Shown here: piece by piece, positions 6,908 to 14,058 of the stretch
How positions within the stretch are numbered: the stretch's first letter is position 1
How the letters are laid out: every line of letters begins with the position of its first letter
Assembly (NCBI GenBank): GCA_945949375.1
Contig: CAMFEN010000004.1
Span: 1-18,271, forward strand
Reading direction: 5' to 3'
DNA length: 18,271 bases
DNA from: an uncultured Bacteroidales bacterium
GTDB taxonomy: Bacteria; Bacteroidota; Bacteroidia; Bacteroidales; Paludibacteraceae
Program-made: the position numbers and the translations under genes
Notes under the pieces: generated by a model
Seen by the model: only the letters and a program-made list of their open reading frames with translations
Told to the model about the DNA's origin: nothing
The model's database searches: none

Positions 6908-8902
6908 TATGGAAGTGCCGAGGATGTTGAATTTTCGGTTTTCCCTAATGATGATGAGTTGTCCGTTTTCTATTCGTTTGATAGTGGGGATGTTTTCTTG
7001 TTTAGTATTTTGCAAATCGGTAGCGGCAGCATCGTAGTGGATATATACTTTCACGCCATACGAGTTGACGGCATCTACGGTCATCACCATTTGTCCATCG
7101 ACCTTCTCGACGGTAACCGTACCATCTACGATGAAATAGAGGGGGTCGGTGTAGTATAACTTGCCATCATCATCAATGACGAGTGAAGCGAAGTAAGAGG
7201 GTGTGATCTCACCTGTGGATTGGTTAATGCCGGCAGAAGCGAAAACGGTACCGGGTGCAGCGGTGGAGTTGATGGGGTATGTGCCTGCGGGGACCACGAT
7301 GTCGGGGTCTGTCTCTGAGAGCGTGAACCAAAGCACGAGTTGCTCGGTGAGATCGGGATTGGTGATCGAATATTTCAGGTAGTAGCCAAACTCGGTATTT
7401 ACGATAGCGTCCTCGCCATAGTAACGTATGAGTTCTCCCGTTTGTGTATCTCCGTCTTGCTGCTTGCTGACGCTCCACGCTGTGCGGAGGTTGAAACGAT
7501 AGACGATGGAGTCGGTGCAAAGCATCTCGCCGCTGAGGAAGATGGAATCTACGCCATCGAACTCGACATCTATATTACCGTATAGCATGAATCCTTGAGT
7601 AGTATTCGCCTCATCTCTAGGCTTGGTGAGATAATGCAAGATGAAGGAGCGATAGACATCTTTCTCGTTGTAGGTACCATTCGGAATCTCATTGGTATAG
7701 AGGTTCATGGAGAGGTAATAGAGCGAGTCGGGGGAGTAGCCGAGGAAGGTTACATTCTGCGCCAATTGGATATTATCGAAGAACTCGATATTTTGGAAAG
7801 TTACATCGACGGTGTCTTTTACCGGCGGGAGGTGGTATTCAAGCGCAACCTTATAGAGGGTGCCGTTCTCCGCCTGCATATCGGCATTGACGAAGCGGCA
7901 GGTGTCTTGGATATCGAAGGTGGCGTTGATGAAGACGGTGTTGTAGTTGTTGTATGCGCCTTCGGGTGAGATAACCGTGAGATAACCATATATTTGGTCT
8001 CCGACATAGTTGCCAGACTTGACTTCGGAGGCAGGGATATAGAGTTCTATCTGGTAGTCTTCTCCGAAGTATCTGCATGCCCATTCATCGGGTAGCATCA
8101 TGTCATCGAGTTCCCAATCGTATTTGTGGATAACGACGGTGTCTTTGGGTGTGGGTACGGGAGCATCGAGTTTGATGACATGTAGGTTTTCATCAGCACC
8201 GAAAATCTCGGCGTAGAGGTGATACATCCGGTTTTCGTCCAATGTAATCACTGCCGTGGGGCTGGTGAGGGGAGTGATGGTATCTTTGAGGTATGCGAGA
8301 TAGGTGTTTTTATCGAAGACGTGTCCTCGCGCTTTCTCGCCGGTGTATTGGATGTAACTATCGTAACAAAGAGATACTTCCCATCCCTTTTCGGTTTTTC
8401 CTCGGAAGATGGTGGAATCGGAGTTGGTAAGTATGAATTCCCCTTTGGGTATAATGTATTCGATGGTGTCTTTGGGTTGTGGTTTTGACCAGTTGAGGTC
8501 GCAGAGGTAGATGACGGGGTCAGTAGAGGTCGGTCCCCACCCTTTGAGGGTTGCATCGATATGGATGGCAGTGTTACGGTCGCCGGTAACGACAGCGGTA
8601 ACGTCGGTGAGCAATCTGGGCATATTGTTAGCAACAATACCGCCTTGGTTATAGGTATAGTCTGCGATGTCGCTACCGGTGAGGGTGCCGGTCATGTCTT
8701 CGGAGTAGGTGTACCAGTTGAGATAGACCTTGTATCTGACATTATTGACCTCTGCGGAGCCTTCGTAGAGCCACATTCCTTGCTCATTGTCGTAGGCGAG
8801 ATAGTCGGGTTGCTCAACGGAGATACGGATGGTGTCTAAGGTGTCTGCGGCATATGCATTGAGCGCGCAAAGCATTAGGAATAGAGCGAAAAATTTTTTC
8901 AT
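6902..8902 (-). CDS. Secreted multi-segment protein of unknown function
   Basis: I do not recognise a named family. The 666 residues begin with a clear signal peptide (M-K-K-F-F, hydrophobic core, A-Y-A cleavage at about residue 18). The mature part is rich in Asp, Tyr and Thr. It divides into about four or five segments of 110-150 residues, separated by linkers such as P-K-D-T-(I/V) or P-V-K-D-T-V. Each segment has alternating beta-strand-like patterns of the type Y-x-V-x-L-x-x-Y. The last 30 residues contain N-G-Q-L-I-I-I-R-E-N-R-K-F-N-I-L-G, a short Gly/Asn/Arg-rich ending seen on many Bacteroidales exported proteins and possibly an export or surface-attachment signal. A perfect phylum-type promoter lies upstream at 8944-8975. 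It is probably periplasmic or surface located; its role is unknown. Confidence 0.8.
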   Translation of the reverse strand: MKKFFALFLMLCALNAYAADTLDTIRISVEQPDYLAYDNEQGMWLYEGSAEVNNVRYKVYLNWYTYSEDMTGTLTGSDIADYTYNQGGIVANNMPRLLTDVTAVVTGDRNTAIHIDATLKGWGPTSTDPVIYLCDLNWSKPQPKDTIEYIIPKGEFILTNSDSTIFRGKTEKGWEVSLCYDSYIQYTGEKARGHVFDKNTYLAYLKDTITPLTSPTAVITLDENRMYHLYAEIFGADENLHVIKLDAPVPTPKDTVVIHKYDWELDDMMLPDEWACRYFGEDYQIELYIPASEVKSGNYVGDQIYGYLTVISPEGAYNNYNTVFINATFDIQDTCRFVNADMQAENGTLYKVALEYHLPPVKDTVDVTFQNIEFFDNIQLAQNVTFLGYSPDSLYYLSMNLYTNEIPNGTYNEKDVYRSFILHYLTKPRDEANTTQGFMLYGNIDVEFDGVDSIFLSGEMLCTDSIVYRFNLRTAWSVSKQQDGDTQTGELIRYYGEDAIVNTEFGYYLKYSITNPDLTEQLVLWFTLSETDPDIVVPAGTYPINSTAAPGTVFASAGINQSTGEITPSYFASLVIDDDGKLYYTDPLYFIVDGTVTVEKVDGQMVMTVDAVNSYGVKVYIHYDAAATDLQNTKQENIPTIKRIENGQLIIIRENRKFNILGTSIN

Positions 8903-8943
8903 AAAAAATATGTATATTTATACGTGATACAATAAATTTCGTG

Positions 8944-8975
8944 CAAAGGTAGCACATTTTTTTGGAATATGCAAA
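8944..8975 (-). promoter_or_regulatory. Bacteroidota promoter for the 666-residue secreted protein
   Basis: On the - strand TTTG (8972-8975), a 20-nt spacer and TACCTTTG (8944-8951) match the phylum consensus of TTTG then TAnnTTTG exactly. The predicted transcript starts a few bases further on, leaving a leader of about 35 nt before the start codon at 8902. Confidence 0.8.
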
Positions 8976-9003
8976 CAAAATAACACAAAAAAAGTGTAAA
9001 TTC

Positions 9004-9034
9004 TTGCATATATCGCATTTTTGCCGTATCTTTG
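9004..9034 (+). promoter_or_regulatory. Bacteroidota promoter for the small membrane protein
   Basis: TTG (9004-9006), a 20-nt spacer and TATCTTTG (9027-9034) match the phylum-type promoter. The predicted start is near 9041. It is divergent from the promoter at 8944-8975; the two -33 elements are about 30 bp apart. Confidence 0.8.
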
Positions 9035-9040
9035 CAGCGC

Positions 9041-9060
9041 GAAATCGGATGATCGGTTTC
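9041..9060 (+). promoter_or_regulatory. Possible hairpin at the 5' end of the small-protein mRNA
   Basis: GAAATCG (9041-9047) can pair with CGGTTTC (9054-9060), seven pairs including one G-U, around the loop GATGAT. It would lie at the very start of the transcript predicted from the promoter at 9004-9034. It could protect the mRNA 5' end, but a short stem like this can arise by chance. Confidence 0.3.
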
Positions 9061-9096
9061 ATAGTGGCGGAAAATTACCATTAAATAAATAAAGTT

Positions 9097-9513
9097 ATGA
9101 CAACAGGCGGAAAAGTGGCGACCACGTTATCGGTCCTTGCAGTCGTTGGACTGGCCGTATTTATCTTTATCAAGTTCTTTTTTGTGTATAGCGAGGGTAT
9201 CAACGAGGGTGATATCAACTATTTTCAGAAGGAGGGCTTTTTGTTTAAGACTTATGAGGGAAAGATGATTCAGACGGGCTACAACTCGAAAAACAGTAGC
9301 GCGACGATTCAGTCGAATGAGTTTAAGTTCTCGGTGGAAGATGCTCGCATTGCTGCGCAGATTGAGGCCTCGGGTAGCAGACAGATGAAGTTGCACTGGA
9401 AGCGGTATCTGGGTACGTTGCCTTGGCGAGGAAACAGCGAGTATGTGGTGGATAGCATCGTGTCGGGGGTGCCTATGGGAGTGCCGGTGCAAGATGTGTT
9501 GCCGCCGCAATAA
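9097..9513 (+). CDS. Small membrane-anchored conserved Bacteroidota protein, function unknown
   Basis: 138 residues with one N-terminal membrane segment (about 7-29) and a soluble rest that is probably periplasmic. It contains F-F-V-Y-S-E-G-I-N-E-G-D-I-N-Y-F, then K-E-G-F-L-F-K-T-Y-E-G-K and I-Q-S-N-E-F-K-F-S-V, ending with L-H-W-K-R-Y-L-G-T-L-P-W-R-G. From memory this pattern recurs in short hypothetical proteins across Bacteroidales, some carrying a doubtful 6-phosphogluconate dehydrogenase label. No dinucleotide-binding motif is present and the protein is far too short for that enzyme, so I do not use the name. It stands alone with its own promoter. Confidence 0.85.
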   Translation: MTTGGKVATTLSVLAVVGLAVFIFIKFFFVYSEGINEGDINYFQKEGFLFKTYEGKMIQTGYNSKNSSATIQSNEFKFSVEDARIAAQIEASGSRQMKLHWKRYLGTLPWRGNSEYVVDSIVSGVPMGVPVQDVLPPQ

Positions 9514-9706
9514 CAAGTTTTTGGGGATGTGGTGCGGCTGACATTTTGGCAGAATTTTAGTAGGAATAGTGTCTTTTCGATATTTCTCTATTATGCTGTT
9601 TTCTTCCTATTAGACCCTTATTAGACCCTTACTTACCCCTTACTAAAACCCGTGTATGGAGCGTGTTGTTTTTATTTGACACTTTGATACGAATTGAGGT
9701 AAAAGT
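9514..9706. other. Intergenic region before coaX
   Basis: These 193 bp hold an 11-bp tandem array at 9609-9651 and little else. No hairpin with a T-tract follows the upstream gene. Upstream of coaX the best promoter-like bases are a TTTG inside ACACTTTG, which lack the T-A of the -7 element, so no promoter can be called with confidence. Confidence 0.5.
9609..9651. repeat. 11-bp tandem repeat, about four units
   Basis: Two exact copies of ATTAGACCCTT (9609-9619 and 9620-9630) are followed by ACTTACCCCTT (9631-9641) and a degenerate ACTAAAACCC (9642-9651). The period of 11 is close to one DNA helical turn. It has no spacers, so it is not a CRISPR array. Confidence 0.85.
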
Positions 9707-10477
9707 ATGAATCTTTGTATAGATCAAGGTAATTCCCGCACGAAGGTGGCGATAATAGGTGATGAGGGTAAGTTGTTGCATACCTTTATCTACAAGTCGT
9801 TTGCGTCTGCGGATGTGGAGCGACTATTTTCGCTCTACCCCATCACGGACAGCATTATCTCTTCGGTGATAAACATCGAGCCCGCGGTGGTCAATTCGCT
9901 GCACCGCCTGTCGCAGCATTTTATCCTGTTTGACCACAAGACGCCTATCCCTATTCGCAACGGCTACGACACGCCTGAGACGCTGGGTCAAGACCGACTG
10001 GCAGCAGCGGTGGGGGCGGTATCGCTTTGCCCGAATGAGAACCTGCTGATTATCGACGCAGGCTCCGCGATCACCTACGATTATGTGTCTGCCGATGGTA
10101 CTTTCTGCGGGGGGAATATCGCGCCCGGGATAAAGATGCGGCTGACGATGCTTCACAGTTTGACCAAGAAACTGCCGCTGGTGGAAGCCGAGGAGAGCGA
10201 ATTGATACCGCTCTTCGGCAAGAACACGCGGGACGCGATAGCCGCGGGTGTGGTGCGCGGGGTGGCGTATGAGGTGAAGGGCTATATGCGCACGCTGGCT
10301 GACCGCGGACAGCATTTTCAGACCTACCTCACGGGAGGGAATGCTCCTTATATATTAAATAATGTGCGCTCGCACGGGAAGCGCAGTTATTCCATCCATC
10401 ACGAGAAACATTTAGTGCTGATTGGGCTGAATAGGATTTTGAGTTACAATATAGGACCCACTCCGAGCCTTTCTTAA
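9707..10477 (+). CDS. coaX: Type III pantothenate kinase
   Basis: Catalyses the first step of coenzyme A synthesis, ATP-dependent phosphorylation of pantothenate, in the cytoplasm. The 256 residues belong to the ASKHA fold type. The phosphate-binding start motif is I-D-Q-G-N-S, with D6. The pantothenate-site motif G-Q-D-R-L-A-A-A is at 94-101, with probable catalytic base D96. A second phosphate motif, I-I-D-A-G-S-A-I-T, starts at about 115, followed by G-G-N-I-A-P-G at 135-141 and a late T-G-G-N. The final eight residues after L-N-R-I-L-S-Y-N lie next to a GC-rich repeat and may be derived from it. In Bacteroidales coaX often precedes an outer-membrane protein, a TPR protein and lptC; here a toxin-antitoxin pair has come between. 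Confidence 0.96.
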   Translation: MNLCIDQGNSRTKVAIIGDEGKLLHTFIYKSFASADVERLFSLYPITDSIISSVINIEPAVVNSLHRLSQHFILFDHKTPIPIRNGYDTPETLGQDRLAAAVGAVSLCPNENLLIIDAGSAITYDYVSADGTFCGGNIAPGIKMRLTMLHSLTKKLPLVEAEESELIPLFGKNTRDAIAAGVVRGVAYEVKGYMRTLADRGQHFQTYLTGGNAPYILNNVRSHGKRSYSIHHEKHLVLIGLNRILSYNIGPTPSLS

Positions 10478-10479
10478 AA

Positions 10480-10535
10480 GGGGACCCTCCCCTGCCCTCC
10501 CTTGAAGGGAGGGGGAGAAGTGGATGTGGGGTGGA
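10480..10535. repeat. GC-rich palindromic intergenic repeat (copy 1)
   Basis: CCCTCCCTT (10495-10503), one G and AAGGGAGGG (10505-10513) form a near-perfect palindrome in a strand-biased C-rich then G-rich stretch, right after the coaX stop. Related copies are at 14081-14125, 16524-16585 and 16627-16686. It belongs to a style of dispersed palindromic repeat common in Bacteroidota intergenic DNA. Confidence 0.7.
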
Positions 10536-10561
10536 AAAACAGAGAAAATGCACTAAAACAT

Positions 10562-10602
10562 AAAAAAAATGCCAAACATTTGCGTGTTTGGTATTTTTTT
10601 TG
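10562..10602 (+). terminator. Intrinsic terminator after coaX, overlapping the next promoter
   Basis: AAAAAAAATGCCAAACA and TGTTTGGTATTTTTTTT pair along their whole length, with one G-T wobble, around the loop TTTGCG. The right arm ends in eight T, so it can stop transcription of coaX; the A-tract on the left makes it work in both directions. The loop and right arm also carry the -33 element and spacer of the toxin-antitoxin promoter. Confidence 0.8.
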
Positions 10603-10610
10603 TAACTTTG
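10579..10610 (+). promoter_or_regulatory. Bacteroidota promoter for the toxin-antitoxin pair
   Basis: TTTG (10579-10582), a 20-nt spacer and TAACTTTG (10603-10610) match the phylum consensus exactly. The predicted start near 10617 lies before the ATG at 10635 and after the upstream ATG at 10569. The promoter therefore decides the start of the antitoxin gene. Confidence 0.85.
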
Positions 10611-10634
10611 CAGGCAAATTTTGATTGGAGAGAA

Positions 10635-10874
10635 ATGAACGCAGATTCAAGACATCAAGAGACCCTGTTTTCCCCTTTGCAGATGCAGTTGCTTTCTATG
10701 CTGAGTCGTATTCGGACAGAGAAAGAGGCGATGGATATTCGCAACCTTGTGGCGAACTACTATGCAGAGCGGGCTTTTGACGCAATGGATGCCTTGTGGG
10801 AAGAAGGGAAGATGGATGAAAAGACCATAGCGGATTGGAAGCAATTGCATGAACGTACACCCTATGCAGACTGA
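10635..10874 (+). CDS. Probable antitoxin of a PIN-domain toxin
   Basis: Small protein of 79 residues. The reading frame is open further upstream to an ATG at 10569, but that start lies before the promoter and inside the terminator hairpin, so ATG 10635 (M-N-A-D-S-R-H-Q-E) is chosen. The sequence is helix-rich: F-S-P-L-Q-M-Q-L-L-S-M-L-S, then a segment with R-N-L-V-A-N-Y-Y-A-E-R and A-M-D-A-L-W-E-E-G-K-M, ending in H-E-R-T-P-Y. From memory this pattern is typical of short Bacteroidales proteins found directly before PIN-family toxins. The stop overlaps the toxin start (TGATG), as usual for coupled antitoxin-toxin pairs. I see no classical helix-turn-helix, so DNA binding and autoregulation remain to be shown. 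Confidence 0.75.
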   Translation: MNADSRHQETLFSPLQMQLLSMLSRIRTEKEAMDIRNLVANYYAERAFDAMDALWEEGKMDEKTIADWKQLHERTPYAD

Positions 10875-11290
10875 TGGAGAGGTATGTTTTGGATACCAAT
10901 TGCTTGTTGATGGCGATACCCCGTCGAAGCCCGTACCATAAGATACTGACGGCGCTGTTTGCGGGAAAGTATGCTTTGTGTTTATCCACCGATATATTAT
11001 TGGAATACGAGGAGGTGATAGCCGCGCATGCCAGTCCGATAGTGGCGGAAAATGTGATTAAGGCGATATTGCAACTGCCCCACATGGTACAGGTAACACC
11101 CGCTTATCGCTATCACCTCATTGCAGCGGACGCTGATGACAACAAGTTTGTGGATTGTGCAATAACAGCAAACGCGAAGTGCGTGGTAACGAATGATGTG
11201 CATTTTCAAGTGTTGAGGGATGTGCCTTTTCCAAAGGTAGATGTGGTGGATATTGATGTTTTTATGAGGATAATTAGCAATATAGAATAA
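10874..11290 (+). CDS. PIN-domain ribonuclease toxin (COG1569-like)
   Basis: 138-residue PIN-domain protein, expected to cleave RNA with bound Mg or Mn when not held by its antitoxin. The acidic site is complete: D7 in V-L-D-T-N, E44 in L-L-E-Y-E-E-V, D89 and D94 in D-A-D-D-N-K-F-V-D-C-A, and the T-N-D motif at 106-108. The motif D-D-N-K-F-V-D-C-A and the length suit the family annotated as putative toxin-antitoxin system toxin component, PIN family. The start overlaps the antitoxin stop by 1 nt, and its own stop overlaps the next start (TAATG) by 1 nt. The outer-membrane gene that follows is therefore likely on the same transcript. Confidence 0.9.
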   Translation: MERYVLDTNCLLMAIPRRSPYHKILTALFAGKYALCLSTDILLEYEEVIAAHASPIVAENVIKAILQLPHMVQVTPAYRYHLIAADADDNKFVDCAITANAKCVVTNDVHFQVLRDVPFPKVDVVDIDVFMRIISNIE

Positions 11291-12522
11291 TGAGTAAGAG
11301 GTTTCGATATATATATTTGTTGTTTTTGGTGCTTTATTGCCCATGGGGAGGGGCTGAGTTGCTCGCTCAAAATGGGAGTTCTTCCCCTTATTCGCGTTTT
11401 GGCTATGGCGATTTGAATGACAATGTGCCCAATACCTATCGCGCTATCGGTGGCGTGGCGCTGGGTATGCGCAGCAACAAGGTTATCAACCCCTCGCAGC
11501 CTGCTTCGTTCACGGCGGGGGACAGCCTTACTTTTATGTTCGACTTGGCAGCAAGCGTGATGTGGTCGGCTTATTCGGACGTGTCGGGCAACCGCAACAA
11601 GGCGAACGGGAACTTGGAATATTTGTCGTTGCAGTTTCCGCTTTATAAGCGTTATATCGCGCTTTCGGCAGGTGTATTGCCTTATTCCTCAGTAGGTTAC
11701 GATTTGGCGGTAGGCGACTCTATTAACTCGGACTACCACTACACGGCGTCGTATGTGGGCACGGGCGGAATTAGTCAGGTATATGGCGGCTTGAGTTTCA
11801 ATATATGCGACTGGGTGGCGCTGGGCGCAAATATCTATTATATGTTCGGCACAACGACCAACACGCGCACGCTGACCTTTACAGAGGCGGCACTGAAAGG
11901 CAGTTCGCAGGAGTCGGAGTTCCGCGTGAGCAGTATCCGTCTGCGCTATGGTGCGCAGTTCTTCCATACTTTCGGCGACAACACCTTCGTGCTGGGCGGT
12001 GTCTTCGAGAACAAGCAGAAGATGAGCAGCACCTCGTTTACCACTATTGAGACGCAGTCGGAAGATACGGTCTTGGTGCTGGAAGGCGGTTTTGAACTGC
12101 CGATGGTGTATGGCGGCGGCGTGAGTTACAGTTGGGCTAACCGCCTGACGGTGGCTTTCGATTATCAGCGGCAGTGTATGTCGGCGGCGATGTACCAAGG
12201 CAAGACCCATGCCTTCCGCGACAGAAGTCGCTATAGCGCGGGCGTTGAGTATCGCCATAATCCCAACGGACGTAGGTACTACGAGCGCATGCTCTGGCGC
12301 TGCGGCGTGAATGTGGCGGACTCCTATTCCTTGGAGAATACAATGCAGGACATCACGGCAAGCATAGGTGTTGGATTCCCCTTGCGCACGGCTGCCACGG
12401 TCTTCAACGCTACGCTCGAATATACCCACCGCGGCAACGCGATGACCTTGCAGGAGAACTCGCTGAGGCTGACGATAAATGCCTCTATCTCTGAGAACTG
12501 GTTCTTCAAGCGGAAACTATGA
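11290..12522 (+). CDS. Outer-membrane beta-barrel protein of unknown function
   Basis: 410 residues with a signal peptide (about 1-26, ending L-L-A-Q) and then S-S-P-Y-S-R-F-G-Y-G-D-L, a start common in Bacteroidota outer-membrane proteins of this locus. The rest shows alternating hydrophobic and polar residues with many Gly, Tyr and Asn, as in a barrel of about a dozen strands. The last residue before the stop is Leu after W-F-F-K-R-K, not the classical terminal Phe. It resembles the conserved hypothetical protein that lies before the TPR protein and lptC in Bacteroides. A role in envelope assembly is suggested by that company only. The start overlaps the PIN toxin stop by 1 nt. Confidence 0.8.
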   Translation: MSKRFRYIYLLFLVLYCPWGGAELLAQNGSSSPYSRFGYGDLNDNVPNTYRAIGGVALGMRSNKVINPSQPASFTAGDSLTFMFDLAASVMWSAYSDVSGNRNKANGNLEYLSLQFPLYKRYIALSAGVLPYSSVGYDLAVGDSINSDYHYTASYVGTGGISQVYGGLSFNICDWVALGANIYYMFGTTTNTRTLTFTEAALKGSSQESEFRVSSIRLRYGAQFFHTFGDNTFVLGGVFENKQKMSSTSFTTIETQSEDTVLVLEGGFELPMVYGGGVSYSWANRLTVAFDYQRQCMSAAMYQGKTHAFRDRSRYSAGVEYRHNPNGRRYYERMLWRCGVNVADSYSLENTMQDITASIGVGFPLRTAATVFNATLEYTHRGNAMTLQENSLRLTINASISENWFFKRKL

Positions 12523-12527
12523 TGGGA

Positions 12528-12590
12528 GACCGCTGACGCTGAAAGACCGTTTCACTGTCCGACCGCTTCGCTCGCTGACCGTTGAACATT
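12528..12590. repeat. GACCG repeat, four units with a 16-17 bp period
   Basis: GACCG occurs at 12528, 12545, 12561 and 12577, each followed by CTG, TTT, CTT or TTG. It lies between the outer-membrane protein and the TPR gene. Units such as CGCTGAC and CGCTCGCTGAC recur inside. No terminator or TAnnTTTG promoter is seen in the whole 102-bp gap. Confidence 0.7.
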
Positions 12591-12624
12591 AATATACAAT
12601 AACTCTTAAAACATACCCATATTT

Positions 12625-14055
12625 ATGAAACTAAAATCGTTTATTGCTCTAGCGTTGTGCGCCGTTATTCCGGCAGTATGCAGCGCAAAGAAACCGAAGA
12701 AAGTTGAAACCGAAGAGGCACAGAAAGCCCCCGTAGAGGTAGCAGAACCCGAGGCTGAGCCCACCATCACCGAGGAGTGCGTCATCAATGTGTCGCTCTT
12801 CAACGAGAGTGTGAAGAACAAACAGTTCGCCGACGCTTACGAGCCGTGGTGGGAAGTGTACACCACTTGCCCGAATGCCAATAAGGCTATCTACACGCAG
12901 GGCAGCAAAATCATCGAGTGGAAGTACAAGAACGCTACCGACGAGGCTGAGAAAGACCGTTTGCGCCATTTGTTGCTGGAGATGAGCGATAAGCGTATCA
13001 AGTACTTTGGTGACGACCCCAAGTATCCTGCGGCTTATGTGCTGGGCTTGAAGGGTCTGGACTACTGCGAGTACTTCCCCGAAGACCCTGCTAACGAGAA
13101 CTGCTACTCGTGGCTCAAGACTTCGGTAGAGGGAATGAAGGAGAGGAGCCAAATCATGGTATTGGTGAAGTTGGTGGATGTGTCGTATGCTATCTACAAG
13201 ACCAACCCCGACCAATACGGCGAACGCTTCATCTCCGACTATGAGATAGCATCAAACTATCTCGCGCAGAAAGCCGCAAACCCCGCGGACAAGAATGCGG
13301 CTATCGCAGCAAAGCAGAAAGACTATGTGGACAATATCTTCGCTATCTCCGGTGCGGCAGACTGCTCGAAACTGGATGAGATTTACGCGAAGGTAGTAGA
13401 GGACAACAAGGAGAACATGGATATGCTCGGCAAGGTGGCTGCGCTGTACAAACGCGTGAAATGCACGGAGAGCGATGTCTATTTCGCCGCTTGCGAGAAC
13501 GCGCACCGTCTGGAACCCACCGAGGAGTCGGCTGCCGGCTGCGCGCGCATGTCCACCAAGAAAGAGGACTACCGTGGTGCTATCGAGTACTACGAGCAGG
13601 CTATCTCTTTGGCTACGGCTATCGACCCCGCCGATGAGGATATTGCAGACTATCAGTACAGCATTGCGCTGATTTACCTCTCTAACCTTAAGAATTACCC
13701 GCAGGCGCGTGCGTATGCGCGTGCGTCGCTCAACAGCCGCGAGGACCAGGGTCGCTGCTATATCGTGATTGGTTGCGCCTATGCTGCTTCGCAGCCCTAC
13801 TCCACCGCAGACTATCCTGCTGCCAAGGCGGCTATCCTGAACAAAACCGTCTTCTGGGCGGCTGTGGATAAGTTTGTGAAGGCAAAGAGCGTTGACCCCT
13901 CATGCGCTGCCGACGCCGACAAACTGATTGCTACCTACAGTAAGTACTATCCCACCCGCGAGGAGATGTTCGACCTGCCGAATGAACTGGGCGGTGCCAC
14001 CTACTATGTAGGCGGTTGGATAGGTGAGACGACCACCTGCCGTGCAGGCAAATAA
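12625..14055 (+). CDS. Periplasmic TPR-repeat protein
   Basis: 476 residues with a signal peptide (M-K-L-K-S-F-I-A-L-A-L, cleavage near S-A at about 20), then a charged Lys/Glu/Pro linker. The mature part is mostly helical. Tetratricopeptide-like units are clearest at about 265-400: Y-R-G-A-I-E-Y-Y-E-Q-A-I-S, then A-D-Y-Q-Y-S-I-A-L-I-Y-L, then Y-P-Q-A-R-A-Y-A-R-A-S-L. Many cysteines (such as C-P-N, D-Y-C-E-Y, E-N-C-Y, A-D-C-S, V-K-C-T) could form disulphides in the periplasm. A protein of this kind lies before lptC in many Bacteroidales, so it probably acts as a scaffold in envelope assembly; the partner is unknown. The lptC start codon follows after 3 nt. Confidence 0.85.
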   Translation: MKLKSFIALALCAVIPAVCSAKKPKKVETEEAQKAPVEVAEPEAEPTITEECVINVSLFNESVKNKQFADAYEPWWEVYTTCPNANKAIYTQGSKIIEWKYKNATDEAEKDRLRHLLLEMSDKRIKYFGDDPKYPAAYVLGLKGLDYCEYFPEDPANENCYSWLKTSVEGMKERSQIMVLVKLVDVSYAIYKTNPDQYGERFISDYEIASNYLAQKAANPADKNAAIAAKQKDYVDNIFAISGAADCSKLDEIYAKVVEDNKENMDMLGKVAALYKRVKCTESDVYFAACENAHRLEPTEESAAGCARMSTKKEDYRGAIEYYEQAISLATAIDPADEDIADYQYSIALIYLSNLKNYPQARAYARASLNSREDQGRCYIVIGCAYAASQPYSTADYPAAKAAILNKTVFWAAVDKFVKAKSVDPSCAADADKLIATYSKYYPTREEMFDLPNELGGATYYVGGWIGETTTCRAGK

Positions 14056-14058
14056 ACA

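Noticed and set aside
9097..9513. 6-phosphogluconate dehydrogenase label for the 138-residue protein
   Set aside because: No Rossmann dinucleotide motif, a membrane segment at the N-terminus, and less than a third of the length of that enzyme.
9609..9651. Tandem repeats considered as a CRISPR array
   Set aside because: Units are 11 bp and adjacent, without spacers, and no cas genes are in the window.
9660..9706. Promoter for coaX
   Set aside because: The best TTTG (in ACACTTTG) lacks the T-A of TAnnTTTG, so I leave the coaX promoter unassigned.
11689..12429. Long open frame (246 codons) antisense to the outer-membrane protein
   Set aside because: Shadow of a barrel protein with biased codon use; no start context and no recognisable motif.
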